A stretch of 64,000 bases of DNA from Pigmentiphaga sp. NML030171 (GCF_002188635.1 NZ_NINX01000034.1:56490-120489), one strand, 5' to 3'; counted from the first letter of the stretch, positions 43,431 through 54,729 are shown. Notes: generated by a model from the sequence alone, not told the origin. Numbers and translations are program-made.

Positions 43431-43461
43431 GCTTCCCTTCAGGGTGAGCTTCCCTTCAGGG
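43431..43461 (+). repeat. Short tandem repeat upstream of aroC
   Basis: GCTTCCCTTCAGGG occurs at 43431-43444 and 43448-43461, a 17-bp period. Two TACAAT hexamers follow (43463-43468 and 43476-43481) and may serve as -10 elements for aroC, though no good -35 is visible. Confidence 0.5.
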
Positions 43462-43509
43462 CTACAATCGAGGGGTACAATACGGCGTCCCTATCGGAGT
43501 CCAGATTTC

Positions 43510-44610
43510 ATGCCTGGCAGCACCCTCGGAGAGCTTTTTTGCGTCACCAATTTCGGTGAATCCCACGGACCTGCCGTCGGCTGTGTGATCGACGGCTGCC
43601 CGCCCGGGATGGCGCTGGCCGAGGCCGATATCCAGGTCGAGCTGGACCGCCGGCGTCCCGGCACGTCGCGCCACGTCACCCAGCGGCAGGAACCCGACCA
43701 GGTCGAGATCCTGTCCGGCGTGTACGAGGGCAAGACCACCGGCACCCCGATCGCGCTGCTGATCCGCAACCAGGACGCGCGCAGCAAGGACTACAGCAAC
43801 ATCGCGGAAACCTTCCGCCCCGGGCATGCCGACTACACCTATTGGCACAAGTTCGGCATCCGCGATCCCCGTGGTGGCGGCCGTTCATCGGCCCGCCTGA
43901 CGGCACCCACGGTAGCCGCCGGGGCGGTGGCCAAGAAGTGGCTGGCCGAACGCTACGGCGTGCGGGTGCGCGGCTACATGAGCCAACTGGGCGACATCCA
44001 GATCCCGTTCGAGGACTGGGACGCGGTCCACACCAATCCCTTCTATGCGGCCGGCAACAGCCGCGTGGCCGAGCTCGAGGCCTACATGGACCAGTTGCGG
44101 CGCGACGGCGACTCGGTGGGCGCGCGCATCGAGGTGGTGGCCGAGAACGTGCCGGTGGGCCTGGGCGAGCCCGTGTACGGCCGCCTGGATGCCGACATCG
44201 CCTATGCCATGATGGGCCTGAACGCGGTGAAGGCGGTCGAGATCGGAGCCGGTTTCCACAGCGTCGAGCAGCGCGGCACCGAGCATGGCGACGAACTGGC
44301 GCCGGAGGGTTTCCTGTCGAACAACGCCGGCGGCATCCTGGGCGGCATCTCCACCGGCCAGCCGATCACGGTGTCGCTGGGCATCAAGCCCACCTCCAGC
44401 ATCCGCAGCCCCCGCCGGTCCATCGACAAGCTGGGCGCGCCCACCGTGGTCGAGACCCACGGGCGCCACGACCCCTGCGTGGGCATCCGCGCCACGCCCA
44501 TCGCCGAGGCGCTGCTGGCCCTGGTGCTGGCCGACCATGCGCTGCGCCACCGCGCGCAATGCGCCGACGTGTCGGTCGAAACCCCCCGGCTGGGCCTGGC
44601 GCGCGGATAA
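43510..44610 (+). CDS. aroC: Chorismate synthase
   Basis: 366 residues, the normal length. [15 protein letters not shown] near the N-terminus, [32 protein letters not shown] and [10 protein letters not shown] are chorismate synthase signatures. The enzyme converts EPSP to chorismate using reduced FMN. Start ATG 43510 with CGGAGT before it; the longer frame extends into the repeat and is rejected. No other aro gene is adjacent. Confidence 0.97.
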   Translation: MPGSTLGELFCVTNFGESHGPAVGCVIDGCPPGMALAEADIQVELDRRRPGTSRHVTQRQEPDQVEILSGVYEGKTTGTPIALLIRNQDARSKDYSNIAETFRPGHADYTYWHKFGIRDPRGGGRSSARLTAPTVAAGAVAKKWLAERYGVRVRGYMSQLGDIQIPFEDWDAVHTNPFYAAGNSRVAELEAYMDQLRRDGDSVGARIEVVAENVPVGLGEPVYGRLDADIAYAMMGLNAVKAVEIGAGFHSVEQRGTEHGDELAPEGFLSNNAGGILGGISTGQPITVSLGIKPTSSIRSPRRSIDKLGAPTVVETHGRHDPCVGIRATPIAEALLALVLADHALRHRAQCADVSVETPRLGLARG

Positions 44611-44671
44611 AGAAAGTAACAGGGGTTTTGGGGCAAAATTGCCGCCTTGGCGTTCTTGTCTCGGGGGCAGC

Positions 44672-45511
44672 ATGAAAAAAACCCAACGTTCTCCTGTCTT
44701 GCGCCGCGCCGCGATGGCCGCGGCGGCCCTGGCGCTGGTGGCGGCGGCCGGCTGCGAGTCGGTCAACACCACCCAGGGCGGTACGATAGGCATCGACCGC
44801 ACGCAGCGCATGTCCAGCCTGGTGTCCGAGCAGCAGCTCGACCAGCAGGCCGTCCAGCTCTACCAGCAGACGCTGTCGGGGGCGCGCAGCAAGGGGCAGC
44901 TCAACACGAACGCCTCTCAACTCGCCCGGGTGCGGACGATTTCCCAGCGGCTGATCGCACAGGTGGGCGTGTTCCGGCCCGATGCGACCAAGTGGAAGTG
45001 GGAAGTCAACGTCATCGACGACAAGGAAGTGAACGCCTGGTGCATGCCGGGCGGGAAGATCGCCGTCTATACCGGGCTGATCAATACGGTGAAACCGACG
45101 GACGATGAACTGGCGGCGGTGCTGGGCCACGAGATCGCGCACGCGCTGCGTGAGCACGCGCGCGAGCGGGCGTCGGAGCAGATGGCGACGAGCATGGGCT
45201 TGAGCGTGCTGGCGGCGATCACCGGATCGCAGGCGAGTTCTGACCTGGGCGGGGCGCTGGCCAATGTGATGTTCGGGCTGCCGAACAGCCGGTTGCACGA
45301 GACGGAGGCGGACCGGATGGGGGTGGAGCTGGCGGCCCGGGCGGGGTATGACCCGCGGGCGGCGGTGACACTGTGGACGAAGATGGGGCAGGTGGGCGGC
45401 TCCGCGCCGCCCGAGATCCTGTCCACCCACCCGTCGGCCGAATCCCGCATCGCGGACCTGCGGCAGGCTTCCGAGAAGGTGTTGCCGCTGTACCAGCAGG
45501 CCCGACGCTAG
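44672..45511 (+). CDS. M48-family metalloprotease, lipoprotein (LoiP/YcaL-like)
   Basis: 279 residues. Lipobox LVAAAGC with Cys28 predicts a membrane-anchored periplasmic lipoprotein. The zinc motif is GHEIAH, and the third ligand comes from HETEADRMG. HPSAESRIADLR is a common C-terminal block. Members degrade misfolded envelope proteins. GGGGGCAG precedes the start. Lies directly after aroC by 61 bp; a dispersed-repeat fragment follows its stop. Confidence 0.92.
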   Translation: MKKTQRSPVLRRAAMAAAALALVAAAGCESVNTTQGGTIGIDRTQRMSSLVSEQQLDQQAVQLYQQTLSGARSKGQLNTNASQLARVRTISQRLIAQVGVFRPDATKWKWEVNVIDDKEVNAWCMPGGKIAVYTGLINTVKPTDDELAAVLGHEIAHALREHARERASEQMATSMGLSVLAAITGSQASSDLGGALANVMFGLPNSRLHETEADRMGVELAARAGYDPRAAVTLWTKMGQVGGSAPPEILSTHPSAESRIADLRQASEKVLPLYQQARR

Positions 45512-45529
45512 CGTCCTCAAGGCGGCCGT

Positions 45530-45558
45530 GGCGGGGCGCGCAAGCGCGTAGGGGGGGC
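45530..45558. repeat. Fragment of the dispersed palindromic repeat
   Basis: GCGCGCAAGCGCGTAGGGGGGG just after the M48 stop matches the outer end of the copies at 8012, 43180 and 59548, in the opposite orientation relative to the upstream gene compared with the other sites. Only the end is present. Confidence 0.6.
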
Positions 45559-45587
45559 TTAATATACAATCAAGAGTTCCCTATCCC

Positions 45588-45676
45588 TGAGCGGGTCCGT
45601 CGAGGCTGGTCCTCGCGCCTGGGCGACGCCGAGAGGCGCCGAGCCGCGCGGCTGTTCATGAGCCCGTTCACTTTTT
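45588..45676 (+). promoter_or_regulatory. Candidate structured leader RNA before leuC
   Basis: TGAGCGGG (45588-45595) can pair with CCCGTTCA (45663-45670, one G-U pair), closing a domain with internal stems such as GAGG...CCTC and GCGCC/GGCGC, and a T-run follows (45672-45676). A TTAATATACAAT segment upstream (45559-45570) could hold the -10. The layout fits a leader that could end in a terminator before leuC, but no leucine-rich peptide is visible. Confidence 0.4.
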
Positions 45677-45688
45677 GGCCGGAATCTC

Positions 45689-47092
45689 ATGCCTCAGACC
45701 CTTTACGACAAGCTGTGGGACGCCCACGTCGTCCATCAGGAAGAAGACGGTACCTGTCTGATCTACATCGATCGCCACCTGGTCCACGAAGTGACCAGCC
45801 CGCAGGCGTTCGAAGGGCTGAAGCTGGCCGGTCGTCCGGTCTGGCGCATCAGCGCCAACCTGGCGGTGGCCGACCACAACGTGCCCACGCACAATCGTGA
45901 CAAGGGCATTGCCGATCCGGTCTCGCGCCTGCAGGTGGACACGCTGGATGCCAACTGCCAGGACTACGGCATCGTCGAGTTCGACATGGGCGACCGTCGC
46001 CAGGGCATCGTGCACGTGATCGGGCCGGAGCAGGGCGCGACGCTGCCGGGCATGACCGTCGTCTGCGGCGATTCGCACACCAGCACGCACGGCGCCGTGG
46101 CCGCGATGGCCTTCGGCATCGGCACGTCCGAGGTCGAACACGCGCTGGCCACGCAGACGCTGCTGGTCAAGAAGAACAAGAACATGCAGGTGCGCGTCGA
46201 AGGCAAGCTGCCCGCGGGCTGCACCGCCAAGGACCTGGTCCTGCACGTGATCGGCAAGATCGGCACGGCGGGCGGCACGGGGCATGCCATCGAGTTCGCC
46301 GGCAGCACGATCCGCGACCTGTCCGTGGAAGGGCGCATGACCATCTGCAACATGGCCATCGAGGCCGGCGCGCGCGTCGGGCTGGTGGCGGTGGACGAGA
46401 AGACCATCGAGTATTTCCGCGGCCGTCCCTACGCGCCCAAGGGCGAGGCCTGGGACCAGGCCGTGGCGTACTGGAACACGCTGCATTCGGACGAAGGCGC
46501 GCATTTCGATCGCGTGGTCGAGATCGACGCGGCCGAGATCCAGCCGCAGGTGACCTGGGGCACGTCGCCCGAGATGGTGCTGCCGGTGGGCGCGAACGTG
46601 CCGGATCCGGCCAGCGAGAAGGACGAAACCCGCCGTTCCGGCGTGGCCCGCGCGCTGGAGTACATGGGCCTGACGGCCAACATGCCGATCACCGATATCA
46701 AGATCGACAAGGTCTTCATCGGCTCGTGCACCAACTCGCGCATCGAGGACTTCCGTGCCGCCGCGGCGGTGCTGCGTGGCAAGCGCATCGCGTCCAACGT
46801 CAAGCTGGCGCTGGCGGTGCCCGGTTCGGGCTTGGTCAAGGCGCAGGCCGAGCAGGAAGGCCTGGACAAGATCTTCATCGAGGCCGGCTTCGAATGGCGC
46901 GATCCCGGCTGCTCGATGTGCCTGGCCATGAACGACGACCGGCTCGAGCCGGGCGAGCGCTGCGCCTCGACCTCGAACCGCAATTTCGAGGGCCGGCAGG
47001 GCGCGGGCGGCCGCACCCACCTGGTGAGCCCCGCGATGGCGGCGGCCGCCGCCGTGGCCGGTCATTTCGTCGACGTCCGCAAGGTCAACTGA
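45689..47092 (+). CDS. leuC: 3-isopropylmalate dehydratase large subunit
   Basis: 467 residues, the usual length. The 4Fe-4S cysteines are C347 (GSCTNSR), C408 and C411 (GCSMC). [10 protein letters not shown] is the substrate loop. With LeuD it isomerises 2-isopropylmalate to 3-isopropylmalate in leucine synthesis. First gene of leuCDB-asd, preceded by a possible structured leader. Confidence 0.97.
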   Translation: MPQTLYDKLWDAHVVHQEEDGTCLIYIDRHLVHEVTSPQAFEGLKLAGRPVWRISANLAVADHNVPTHNRDKGIADPVSRLQVDTLDANCQDYGIVEFDMGDRRQGIVHVIGPEQGATLPGMTVVCGDSHTSTHGAVAAMAFGIGTSEVEHALATQTLLVKKNKNMQVRVEGKLPAGCTAKDLVLHVIGKIGTAGGTGHAIEFAGSTIRDLSVEGRMTICNMAIEAGARVGLVAVDEKTIEYFRGRPYAPKGEAWDQAVAYWNTLHSDEGAHFDRVVEIDAAEIQPQVTWGTSPEMVLPVGANVPDPASEKDETRRSGVARALEYMGLTANMPITDIKIDKVFIGSCTNSRIEDFRAAAAVLRGKRIASNVKLALAVPGSGLVKAQAEQEGLDKIFIEAGFEWRDPGCSMCLAMNDDRLEPGERCASTSNRNFEGRQGAGGRTHLVSPAMAAAAAVAGHFVDVRKVN

Positions 47093-47103
47093 GGTAGAAC
47101 ATC

Positions 47104-47772
47104 ATGCAAGCATTCACCACTCATGAAGGCCTGGTGGCGCCGCTGGACCGCGAGAACGTCGACACGGACCAGATCATCCCCAAGCAGTTCCTGAAGTCCA
47201 TCCATCGCAGCGGCTTCGGTCCCAACCTGTTCGACGCCTGGCGCTACCTGGACGAAGGCCAGCCCGGCATGGACAACAGCAAGCGGCCGCTGAACCCGGA
47301 CTTCGTGCTGAACCAGCCGCGCTACCAGGGCGCTTCCATCCTGCTGTCGCGCAAGAACTTCGGCTGCGGCTCGAGCCGCGAGCATGCGCCGTGGGCGCTG
47401 GACCAGTACGGTTTCCGCGCGGTGATCGCGCCGTCGTTCGCCGACATCTTCTTCAACAACTGCTTCAAGAACGGCGTGCTGCCCATCGTGCTGTCGGAAG
47501 AGGACGTGGACAGCCTGTTCAAGGAAGTGGAGGCCAAGGAAGGCTACCGGTTGACCATCGACCTGGACCGCCAGGTGGTGGCGACGCCGTCGGGACGCGA
47601 ACTGTCGTTCTCGATCGATACGTTCCGCAAGTACTGCATGCTCAACGGCCTGGACGAGATCGGCCTGACGCTGCGCCATGCGGACAAGATCAAGGCCTTC
47701 GAGCAGAAACGCCTGGCCGCCCAGCCCTGGCTGGACGTTCCGGCCCTGCGCGGCACCCAGGCCGGCCGCTGA
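47104..47772 (+). CDS. leuD: 3-isopropylmalate dehydratase small subunit
   Basis: 222 residues, slightly longer than usual because of a C-terminal tail. [15 protein letters not shown] at the N-terminus and [14 protein letters not shown], the swivel-domain substrate motif, are characteristic. It begins 11 bp after leuC and supplies the mobile domain of isopropylmalate isomerase. Confidence 0.97.
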   Translation: MQAFTTHEGLVAPLDRENVDTDQIIPKQFLKSIHRSGFGPNLFDAWRYLDEGQPGMDNSKRPLNPDFVLNQPRYQGASILLSRKNFGCGSSREHAPWALDQYGFRAVIAPSFADIFFNNCFKNGVLPIVLSEEDVDSLFKEVEAKEGYRLTIDLDRQVVATPSGRELSFSIDTFRKYCMLNGLDEIGLTLRHADKIKAFEQKRLAAQPWLDVPALRGTQAGR

Positions 47773-47827
47773 CACCGCACTCCGCCGGCCCCGCTGGGCC
47801 GGCCCCGACCCTGAATCAAGAGCCACA

Positions 47828-48901
47828 ATGACACAACATATCGCAGTGCTGCCGGGCGACGGCATCGGTCCCGAGATCATCGAACAGGCCGTGCGCGTGC
47901 TGACTTCGCTGGGCGAATCGTTCAAACTCGAAGAACAGCCGGTGGGCGGCGCCGCCTATGAAGCGTCCGGCCATCCGTTGCCGCCGGCCACGCTCGAACT
48001 GGCCAAGAAGGCCGATGCGGTGCTGTTCGGCTCGGTGGGCGACTGGAAATACGACAAGCTCGAGCGCGCGCTGCGTCCCGAGCAGGCCATCCTGGGCCTG
48101 CGCAAGAACCTGGGCCTGTTCGCCAACCTGCGCCCGGCCATCCTGTATCCCGAGCTGGCCAATGCCTCGTCGCTCAAGCCCGAGGTGGTGTCGGGCCTGG
48201 ACATCCTGATCATCCGCGAACTGACCGGCGATATCTATTTCGGCCAGCCGCGCGGCGTGCGCACGGCCCCGGACGGCGCGTTCGCGGGCCAGCGCGAAGG
48301 CTTCGACACGATGCGCTACGCCGAGCCGGAAATCCGCCGGATCGCGCACGTGGCCTTCCAGACCGCCCGCAAGCGCCGCGGGAAGTTGTGCAGCGTCGAC
48401 AAATCCAACGTGCTGGAGACCTTCCAGTTCTGGAAGGATATCGTCACCGAGGTCGGCAAGGAGTATCCTGACGTGGAGCTCAGCCACATGTACGTGGACA
48501 ACGCCGCCATGCAACTGGTGCGCGCGCCCAAGCAATTCGACGTGATCGTGACCGGCAACATGTTCGGCGACATCCTTTCCGACCAGGCTTCCATGCTGAC
48601 GGGTTCCATCGGCATGCTGCCGTCCGCCTCGCTGAACGAGACGGGCAAGGGCCTGTACGAGCCCAGCCACGGCTCGGCGCCCGACATCGCGGGCAAGGAC
48701 ATCGCCAATCCACTGGCGACCATCCTCTCGGCGGCGATGATGCTGCGCTATTCGCTCGACAAGGCGGCCCAGGCCGACCGGATCGAGGCAGCCGTCAAGA
48801 AAGTGCTGGAGCAGGGCCTGCGCACGGCCGACATCTACGAAGAAGGCACGACTAAGGTCGGCACTGCCGAGATGGGCAGTGCCGTGATCAAAGCTCTGTA
48901 A
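47828..48901 (+). CDS. leuB: 3-isopropylmalate dehydrogenase
   Basis: 357 residues. [25 protein letters not shown] and the nucleotide motif [23 protein letters not shown] (split by the family) are standard. [15 protein letters not shown] completes the NAD site. Oxidative decarboxylation step of leucine synthesis. Starts 55 bp after leuD, same operon; asd follows by 80 bp. Confidence 0.97.
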   Translation: MTQHIAVLPGDGIGPEIIEQAVRVLTSLGESFKLEEQPVGGAAYEASGHPLPPATLELAKKADAVLFGSVGDWKYDKLERALRPEQAILGLRKNLGLFANLRPAILYPELANASSLKPEVVSGLDILIIRELTGDIYFGQPRGVRTAPDGAFAGQREGFDTMRYAEPEIRRIAHVAFQTARKRRGKLCSVDKSNVLETFQFWKDIVTEVGKEYPDVELSHMYVDNAAMQLVRAPKQFDVIVTGNMFGDILSDQASMLTGSIGMLPSASLNETGKGLYEPSHGSAPDIAGKDIANPLATILSAAMMLRYSLDKAAQADRIEAAVKKVLEQGLRTADIYEEGTTKVGTAEMGSAVIKAL

Positions 48902-48981
48902 CCAGCCTGCGTGTCGCGCCCCCCGGGTGTGATGCGCCCGGCAAACAGTTTCAATCTGGACTACTTGTTAGGGGTGTGTAA

Positions 48982-50109
48982 ATGAAAGCAGTTGGTCTGG
49001 TCGGCTGGCGTGGCATGGTCGGTTCCGTGCTCATGCAGCGCATGCGCGACGAAAACGATTTCTCGCTGATCGAGCCGGTGTTCTTCTCCACCAGCAACGC
49101 CGGCGGCGCGGCGCCCTCGTGGGCGCAGGGCGCCGGCCCGCTGCAGAACGCGTTCGACATCGAGGCGCTGAAGAAGCTGCCCATCATCGTCACGGCGCAG
49201 GGCGGCGACTACACCTCCGAGGTCTATCCCAAGCTGCGCGCCGCCGGCTGGGACGGCATCTGGATCGACGCGGCCAGCACGCTGCGGATGAAGGACGACG
49301 CCGTCATCGTGCTCGATCCCGTCAACCGCAACGTGATCGACCAGGCGTTGAAGAAGGGCGTCAGGAACTACATCGGCGGCAACTGCACGGTCAGTTGCAT
49401 GCTGATGGGCCTGGGCGGCCTGTTCGAGCACGACCTGATCGACTGGATGACCAGCATGACCTACCAGGCCGCTTCCGGCGGCGGCGCGCAGCACATGCGC
49501 GAGCTGCTGACCCAGTTCGGCCTGCTCAACGCCACGGTGTCCGGCCTCCTGGCGGATCCGGCCTCGGCCATCCTGGAAATCGACCGCACGGTGCTGGCCA
49601 AGCAGCAGGACGGGTCGCTGCCGCAGGAACACTTCGGCGTGCCGCTGGCGGGCAACCTGATCCCCTGGATCGACAAGGACCTGGGCAACGGTACCTCGCG
49701 CGAGGAATGGAAGGGCGGCGCCGAGACCAACAAGATCCTGGGCCGGGGCGAGGGCTTCGGCTCGTCGCCCATTCCCATCGACGGCCTGTGCGTGCGCATC
49801 GGCGCCATGCGCTGCCACAGCCAGGCGCTGACCATCAAGCTCAAGAAGGACGTGCCGCTGGACGAGATCGAGGGCATGCTGCGCGAGAACAACCAGTGGG
49901 CCAAGGTCGTTCCCAACACGCGCGAGGCGTCGATGCAGTCGCTCACGCCCGTGGCCGTCACGGGCACGCTGGACATCCCGGTCGGCCGCATGCGCAAGCT
50001 GGCGATGGGCCCCGAGTACCTGAGCGCCTTCACCGTGGGCGACCAGCTGCTGTGGGGCGCGGCCGAGCCGCTGCGCCGCATGCTGCGCATCGCCCTGGGC
50101 GAACTCTGA
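48982..50109 (+). CDS. asd: Aspartate-semialdehyde dehydrogenase
   Basis: 375 residues. [18 protein letters not shown] starts the NADP fold. The catalytic Cys is C135 in [11 protein letters not shown], and [14 protein letters not shown] holds the active-site His region. This is the Gram-negative type with full length. It makes aspartate semialdehyde for lysine, threonine, methionine and diaminopimelate, so it is essential in most relatives. Confidence 0.97.
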   Translation: MKAVGLVGWRGMVGSVLMQRMRDENDFSLIEPVFFSTSNAGGAAPSWAQGAGPLQNAFDIEALKKLPIIVTAQGGDYTSEVYPKLRAAGWDGIWIDAASTLRMKDDAVIVLDPVNRNVIDQALKKGVRNYIGGNCTVSCMLMGLGGLFEHDLIDWMTSMTYQAASGGGAQHMRELLTQFGLLNATVSGLLADPASAILEIDRTVLAKQQDGSLPQEHFGVPLAGNLIPWIDKDLGNGTSREEWKGGAETNKILGRGEGFGSSPIPIDGLCVRIGAMRCHSQALTIKLKKDVPLDEIEGMLRENNQWAKVVPNTREASMQSLTPVAVTGTLDIPVGRMRKLAMGPEYLSAFTVGDQLLWGAAEPLRRMLRIALGEL

Positions 50110-50120
50110 TCCCCGGGCTT

Positions 50121-50197
50121 GCATCAGAACGTACCTGAGCTTGCGACGGTAAGTCTCTGATGCTACAAGGAGGCCCGGCAGGCGCCGACCTGCCGGG
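50121..50197 (+). promoter_or_regulatory. Two conserved-looking hairpins upstream of fimV
   Basis: GCATCAGA (50121-50128) pairs with TCTGATGC (50156-50163), and CCCGGCAGG (50174-50182) pairs perfectly with CCTGCCGGG (50189-50197). They lie in the 137-bp gap between asd and fimV. Neither has a T-run, so they are not simple terminators; a cis-acting RNA or processing site is possible. Confidence 0.4.
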
Positions 50198-50246
50198 ATG
50201 ACCAACCGCCAGACTGTTCGCGGGGGCTTTTGCGCATGGGATTAGG

Positions 50247-52040
50247 ATGAACGGACTTTCCGACCGAGAGACAGGCCGTCCGGCCTTGACACACAAGCGT
50301 CCGCGCGCGGGCGGTCCATCGGCGGGGCTGCTGGCGCTGGGATTGGCGGCCGGGGCCCTATCGGCGGCGCAGGCCGCCGACCTGGGGGCGTTGAAGGTCC
50401 TGTCCGCATCCGGCGAACCGCTGCGTGCCGAGATCGCGGTCAATGCCGCGACACCCCAGGAAGCCGGCACGCTGAAGGCGGCCATCGCGCCGCGGGACGT
50501 CTACCGCCAGACCCAGTTGGAATACAGCGAGGCGCTGGCCAACCTGACGCTGCGCATCGAAGACCGTCCGGACGGACGCAAGGTGGTCAGCATCGCGTCG
50601 GCGGCGCCGCTGGACGTTCATGTTCTGGACCTGCTGGTGGAGCTGACCTGGAACATGGGCCGCTTCATCCGCCAGTACACCTTCATCCTGGATGCGCAGG
50701 CGCCCAAGGCGCAGGCGGCCGAGACGCAGTCCGCGCCCGCGGCCCTGGAGGTCAAGCCCGGCGATACCTTGTTCGGCATCGCGGGCCGCCTCAAGCCCGA
50801 AGGCGCGTCCATCTACCAGACCCTGGCGGCGCTGCTGCGCGCCAACCCCCAGGCCTTCGTCGACGGCAACATGAATCGGCTGCGCGCCGGCGCATCGCTG
50901 TCCGTGCCCGGCGCGGACGACGTGGAGGCGATCGACGCGGCGCAGGCGGCGGCCTTGTTCTCCAGCCAGGCCGAGGCCTTCGAGGCTTATCGCCAGCGGG
51001 TGGCGGGCGGCGCGAGGCAGGTGCCAGCCGGCGCGTCCACGGGCGGCGCCGAGTCGCGGGGCGATATCGCGTCTTCGGCCGGATCGCAGGCGGAGTCCGG
51101 CTCGAAGGAGGGCGATGCCCTCAAGCTTTCCAGTGGCGGCCAGGAGACGGCCGCCGGCGGCGAGCAGACCACGCGCGACCGCCTGGAGGAAGAGCGCGAC
51201 GCCACCGCCAAGGCCATGCGCGAGGCGCAAGAGCGGGTCGAGGCCTTGCAGGGCAATGTCGAGGCCATGCGCGGCCTGCTCGAGGCGCAGAACGAAACCC
51301 TGGCGAAGATGGAGCAGCAGGCCCGCGACCGCGCGGCCGATGCCACGGGTCCCGCGGAAGCCGCGCCAACCGCGCCAACCGCGCCAACCGCAGATCCCGA
51401 GGCACGGCCTTCTCTGGCCGCCTCGGTGGCCGACAAGGTCCGCGACCACAGCGTGGCGGTGCTGGGCGCCATCGTCGCCGTGCTGGCGGCCCTGCTGGGG
51501 GCCTTCGCGCTGCGCCGCCGTTCGGCCCGCGCCGAGGCGGAAGAGGCGCGCGAGGCGGCGCGCATCGAGGCCGAGAACGCCAATGAGGAGGCCGACGCGT
51601 TGCCGCCGGCCGGGAGTGCCGCACCCGTCAACCACCTGCGCGACTGGGATGACATTCCGCCGTTCCCCATTCCCGATGATCTGCCGCCACGCGTGGAAGG
51701 CGAGCCCGACGACTATCCGGACGACGACGAGCCCGAGGACGCCGGCCGTCCCGTGGCGGTGCCGCCGGCCGCCGCGGCGGCCTTCGGCCTGGACCTGAAC
51801 CTGGATGCCCCCGCGCCGGCCTTGCCTGCCCAGGACGCGTCCAGGCCGCCTCCCGCGCCGGGCATCGACCTGAATACGGACCTGGATGCGCCGGCCGGCA
51901 TGGCCGCCAAGCTGGACCTGGCCAAGGCCTACGCCGACATGGGCGACCGCGCCGGCGCGCGCGAACTGCTGGAAGAGGTCCTGCGCGACGGCGACTCGGA
52001 CCAGCGCGAACGGGCGCGGGCGCTGCTCGCCTCCTGGTAG
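50247..52040 (+). CDS. fimV: FimV-family polar hub protein
   Basis: 597 residues. A signal segment ending SAAQAAD is followed by the FimV N-terminal domain ([18 protein letters not shown]), a peptidoglycan-binding LysM domain ([14 protein letters not shown], about 168-225), a coiled coil (about 310-370), a membrane helix ([20 protein letters not shown]), an acidic linker, and a C-terminal TPR-like domain ([23 protein letters not shown]). FimV organises cell-pole machinery such as type IV pili. It ends 10 bp before truA. A (APT)n tract comes from a 9-bp DNA repeat. Confidence 0.93.
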   Translation: MNGLSDRETGRPALTHKRPRAGGPSAGLLALGLAAGALSAAQAADLGALKVLSASGEPLRAEIAVNAATPQEAGTLKAAIAPRDVYRQTQLEYSEALANLTLRIEDRPDGRKVVSIASAAPLDVHVLDLLVELTWNMGRFIRQYTFILDAQAPKAQAAETQSAPAALEVKPGDTLFGIAGRLKPEGASIYQTLAALLRANPQAFVDGNMNRLRAGASLSVPGADDVEAIDAAQAAALFSSQAEAFEAYRQRVAGGARQVPAGASTGGAESRGDIASSAGSQAESGSKEGDALKLSSGGQETAAGGEQTTRDRLEEERDATAKAMREAQERVEALQGNVEAMRGLLEAQNETLAKMEQQARDRAADATGPAEAAPTAPTAPTADPEARPSLAASVADKVRDHSVAVLGAIVAVLAALLGAFALRRRSARAEAEEAREAARIEAENANEEADALPPAGSAAPVNHLRDWDDIPPFPIPDDLPPRVEGEPDDYPDDDEPEDAGRPVAVPPAAAAAFGLDLNLDAPAPALPAQDASRPPPAPGIDLNTDLDAPAGMAAKLDLAKAYADMGDRAGARELLEEVLRDGDSDQRERARALLASW

Positions 52041-52050
52041 GGCCGCCCGC

Positions 52051-52842
52051 ATGCCGCGCATCGCGCTGGGGCTGAGCTACGACGGCGCCCCCTGGTTGGG
52101 CTGGCAGACCCAGCCGCACCGGCGAACCGTGCAGGACCGGCTGGAGTCGGCCCTGGCCGACTTCGTCGGCCAGCCGGTGGCCACCACCTGCGCGGGCCGC
52201 ACCGATACCGGCGTGCATGCCGCCCAGCAGATCGTGCATCTGGATACCGGGGTATTGCGTCCCGAACAGGCCTGGGTGCGCGGCGTGAACGCGCACCTGC
52301 CGCCCAGCATCGCGGTGCGCTGGGCCCGCGAGGTGCCGGCCGATTTCCACGCCCGTTTCTCCGCGCGTTCGCGTTCCTATGTCTACCTGCTGCTGGACGA
52401 TCCCGTGCGCTCGCCGCTGTGGACGGGCCGCGCGGGCTGGAGCTTCCGGCCACTGGACCTGGAGGCGATGCGGTCGGGGGCTGCCCATCTGCTGGGCGAA
52501 CACGACTTCAGCAGTTTCCGCTCGTCCGAGTGCCAGGCCGCCTCGCCGGTGCGTACGATGCACGAAATCGGCATCGAACGGCGCGGCCGGCTGGTGGTCT
52601 TCACCCTGCGCGCCAATGCCTTCCTGCACCACATGGTTCGCAACATCGTGGGGGCGCTGGTGTACGTGGGGCAGGGCAGGCAGCCCGCCGACTGGATGCC
52701 CGCGCTGCTGGCCGAGCGCAACCGGACCAAGGCCGCGCCCACGTTCTCGCCCGACGGCCTGTACCTGACGGCCGTGGGCTATCCCGGCGACTACGGCCTG
52801 CCGTCCACCGACGCGACCGACGAGATCCGCCTGGGGTGCTGA
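52051..52842 (+). CDS. truA: tRNA pseudouridine(38-40) synthase
   Basis: 263 residues. The catalytic aspartate is D52 in [11 protein letters not shown], and RSYVYLL and SFRSSEC are conserved. It isomerises uridines 38-40 in the anticodon stem. Start ATG 52051 lies 10 bp after the fimV stop. It is usually followed by trpF, which here is displaced by an inverted tannase-like gene. Confidence 0.95.
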   Translation: MPRIALGLSYDGAPWLGWQTQPHRRTVQDRLESALADFVGQPVATTCAGRTDTGVHAAQQIVHLDTGVLRPEQAWVRGVNAHLPPSIAVRWAREVPADFHARFSARSRSYVYLLLDDPVRSPLWTGRAGWSFRPLDLEAMRSGAAHLLGEHDFSSFRSSECQAASPVRTMHEIGIERRGRLVVFTLRANAFLHHMVRNIVGALVYVGQGRQPADWMPALLAERNRTKAAPTFSPDGLYLTAVGYPGDYGLPSTDATDEIRLGC

Positions 52843-52866
52843 TCCGCCGGCCGCCTGGCCGGCTTC

Positions 52867-54729
52867 CTAGCGGCAGCTGTAGTTCGCGCCGTCGGTGGCG
52901 GAACCGCTGCCCTTGTAGGTGGCCTTTTGCGGGTGGACGCAGATCGGCATGCTGACGCTGGCATCGGCCGACTTCAACATCAGCGGTCCGGGCTGCGTGC
53001 CTTTCTCGACCCAGGCGACCAGGGCGTCGAAGAACTGGTTGGCGGCGGGCAGCGGCACGGTGTTGGCCGTGGCTGCCGGCCCCACGCTGCCGCTGACGGA
53101 GCCCACGCCGGCGCAGTGGCCCATGCCGGGAACCAGGTACAGCCGGTTGAAGGCCTGGACCGCCTCGATGCCGCCCATCTTGTCCGCCACGCGGCTCAGG
53201 TAGTTCAGCGAGCCGGCGGGCGTGATCAACTGATCGGCCAACCCGTGATAGCTGATGACCTTGCCGCCGCCGTCGCGCAGCCGCGTCAGGTCGGGATTGT
53301 CGGTGTTGATATGGCCGAAGGCCGCTTGCAGCGCGATGCCGCGGTCATAGGCGTTGGCCAGGTCGGCGTAGCTCATGTCCTTCCACTTGTCGGCGCCGTT
53401 GCCGGTCGCGTTGATGAAGGACGAGGTCGCATAGGCCGGGTTCTGCAATTCCAGCGCGACCATGTCGGTGGCGATGGTGAACGGGCGGGCGACCGGGGGC
53501 GTGCCCGAGGATCCGGCCAGGCCGCTGAGGTCGGTACCGCGCGTCAGGCCCCACCAGAGCTGCCTGCTGGCCAGCGTGGTGCCGCTGGCGTTGTCCGCCT
53601 GCGGGTCGGGGGCGCTGCCGTCGGCGGTCTGGCCGTACCAGATCTTGTTGATGGTACGGGCTTCGGCCAGCGAGACGCAGGCGGCGTCGGTGCTGGTGCC
53701 GACCACGCCGTTGCCGGCGACGCCCGCGCACAGCGCCGAGGCGTCGCGCGTCGGGTCGTAGCGGCATTGGCCGGGATCGGCGATGAAGCCCAGGTGCTGG
53801 CCGCCCACCGTGTCGCAGGCGCTGACCGCGGCCGCGCTGACGCGGCGCAGCTTGTCGGCGGCGATCGGGCCGCCCAGGTCGCGCTGCATGGCCACCTGCG
53901 GATACAGCTCGTTGGTGATGAACCGGGTCCAGTTGAAGGCGGGCGCGCCGTTCAGGTAGCCGTCGTAGTCGTCCGGGTGTTCCTGGGCGATCTTGTAGCC
54001 CTGGCGGCCGCCGGTCGAGCAACCCTCCCAGTACGCGTACTGCTGCGGCTTGCCGTAGTACGCCTCGACCAGGGCCTTGGTCTTGACCGCGAGCTCGTGC
54101 AGGCTGCGTTCGGCGAAATCTCCCCACAGCGCGCTATTGATCGTGCCGTCCTCCTTCATCGCGAACGAGCCGTTGCCCGCGATGGCGTGGCCGGTGTCGG
54201 TGGTGCCGACCGCATAGCCCAGCGCCGCGGTGGCGGCGGCCCCGGCGTTGCCGATCTGCGTGGCCGAGGCCTGGCTGCCGCCGGCCCAGCCACCGCCGCC
54301 CAGGTTGCGGATACGCTGGTTCCAGTTGGCGGGCGTGGGCAGCCAGACCTCGAGGCCGATGCCGGGCGAGGTCGACGGTGCGCCCGCGGTGCCCGCATTG
54401 CCCGGACCGACCACCATCTTGACCAGGCACATGTCCTGGCTGGCCTTCGCCGGCGCGGGCGTGGCGGGAGTGTCCGCCAGCGCCAGGGCATCGCCCTGCC
54501 TGAACGCCTTCGCCAGGATGACCCGGGTATTCGCATCGGGTTTGAACGCCGTCTTCATGCTGTCGTCGCAGCTGAGCGTGGCCGAGGGCGAGGGAGGGGG
54601 CGGGGCGGGCGGATCGTCGCTGCCGCCACAGGCGCCCAGGGCGGCCAGCAGGCCCGCGGCCCAGGCGCGCGGTGGCAGGGTCGGGAGGGGGCGAAGGAGG
54701 GGGGAGGGATGCTGCTTCGGGCGTGCCAT
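52867..54729 (-). CDS. Tannase/feruloyl esterase-family lipoprotein
   Basis: 620 residues. Lipobox LLAALGAC (Cys34) predicts outer-membrane or periplasmic anchoring. The catalytic CS-D-HC pattern of this family is present: EGCSTGGRQG, YHGLADQLI and GMGHCAG. Cys pairing and a lid domain fit bacterial tannases and feruloyl esterases that release phenolic acids. GGAGATCATC precedes ATG 54729. It is inserted in reverse between truA and trpF. Released gallate or ferulate-type acids could feed ring-cleavage pathways, but no link is shown here. Confidence 0.9.
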   Translation of the reverse strand: MARPKQHPSPLLRPLPTLPPRAWAAGLLAALGACGGSDDPPAPPPPSPSATLSCDDSMKTAFKPDANTRVILAKAFRQGDALALADTPATPAPAKASQDMCLVKMVVGPGNAGTAGAPSTSPGIGLEVWLPTPANWNQRIRNLGGGGWAGGSQASATQIGNAGAAATAALGYAVGTTDTGHAIAGNGSFAMKEDGTINSALWGDFAERSLHELAVKTKALVEAYYGKPQQYAYWEGCSTGGRQGYKIAQEHPDDYDGYLNGAPAFNWTRFITNELYPQVAMQRDLGGPIAADKLRRVSAAAVSACDTVGGQHLGFIADPGQCRYDPTRDASALCAGVAGNGVVGTSTDAACVSLAEARTINKIWYGQTADGSAPDPQADNASGTTLASRQLWWGLTRGTDLSGLAGSSGTPPVARPFTIATDMVALELQNPAYATSSFINATGNGADKWKDMSYADLANAYDRGIALQAAFGHINTDNPDLTRLRDGGGKVISYHGLADQLITPAGSLNYLSRVADKMGGIEAVQAFNRLYLVPGMGHCAGVGSVSGSVGPAATANTVPLPAANQFFDALVAWVEKGTQPGPLMLKSADASVSMPICVHPQKATYKGSGSATDGANYSCR

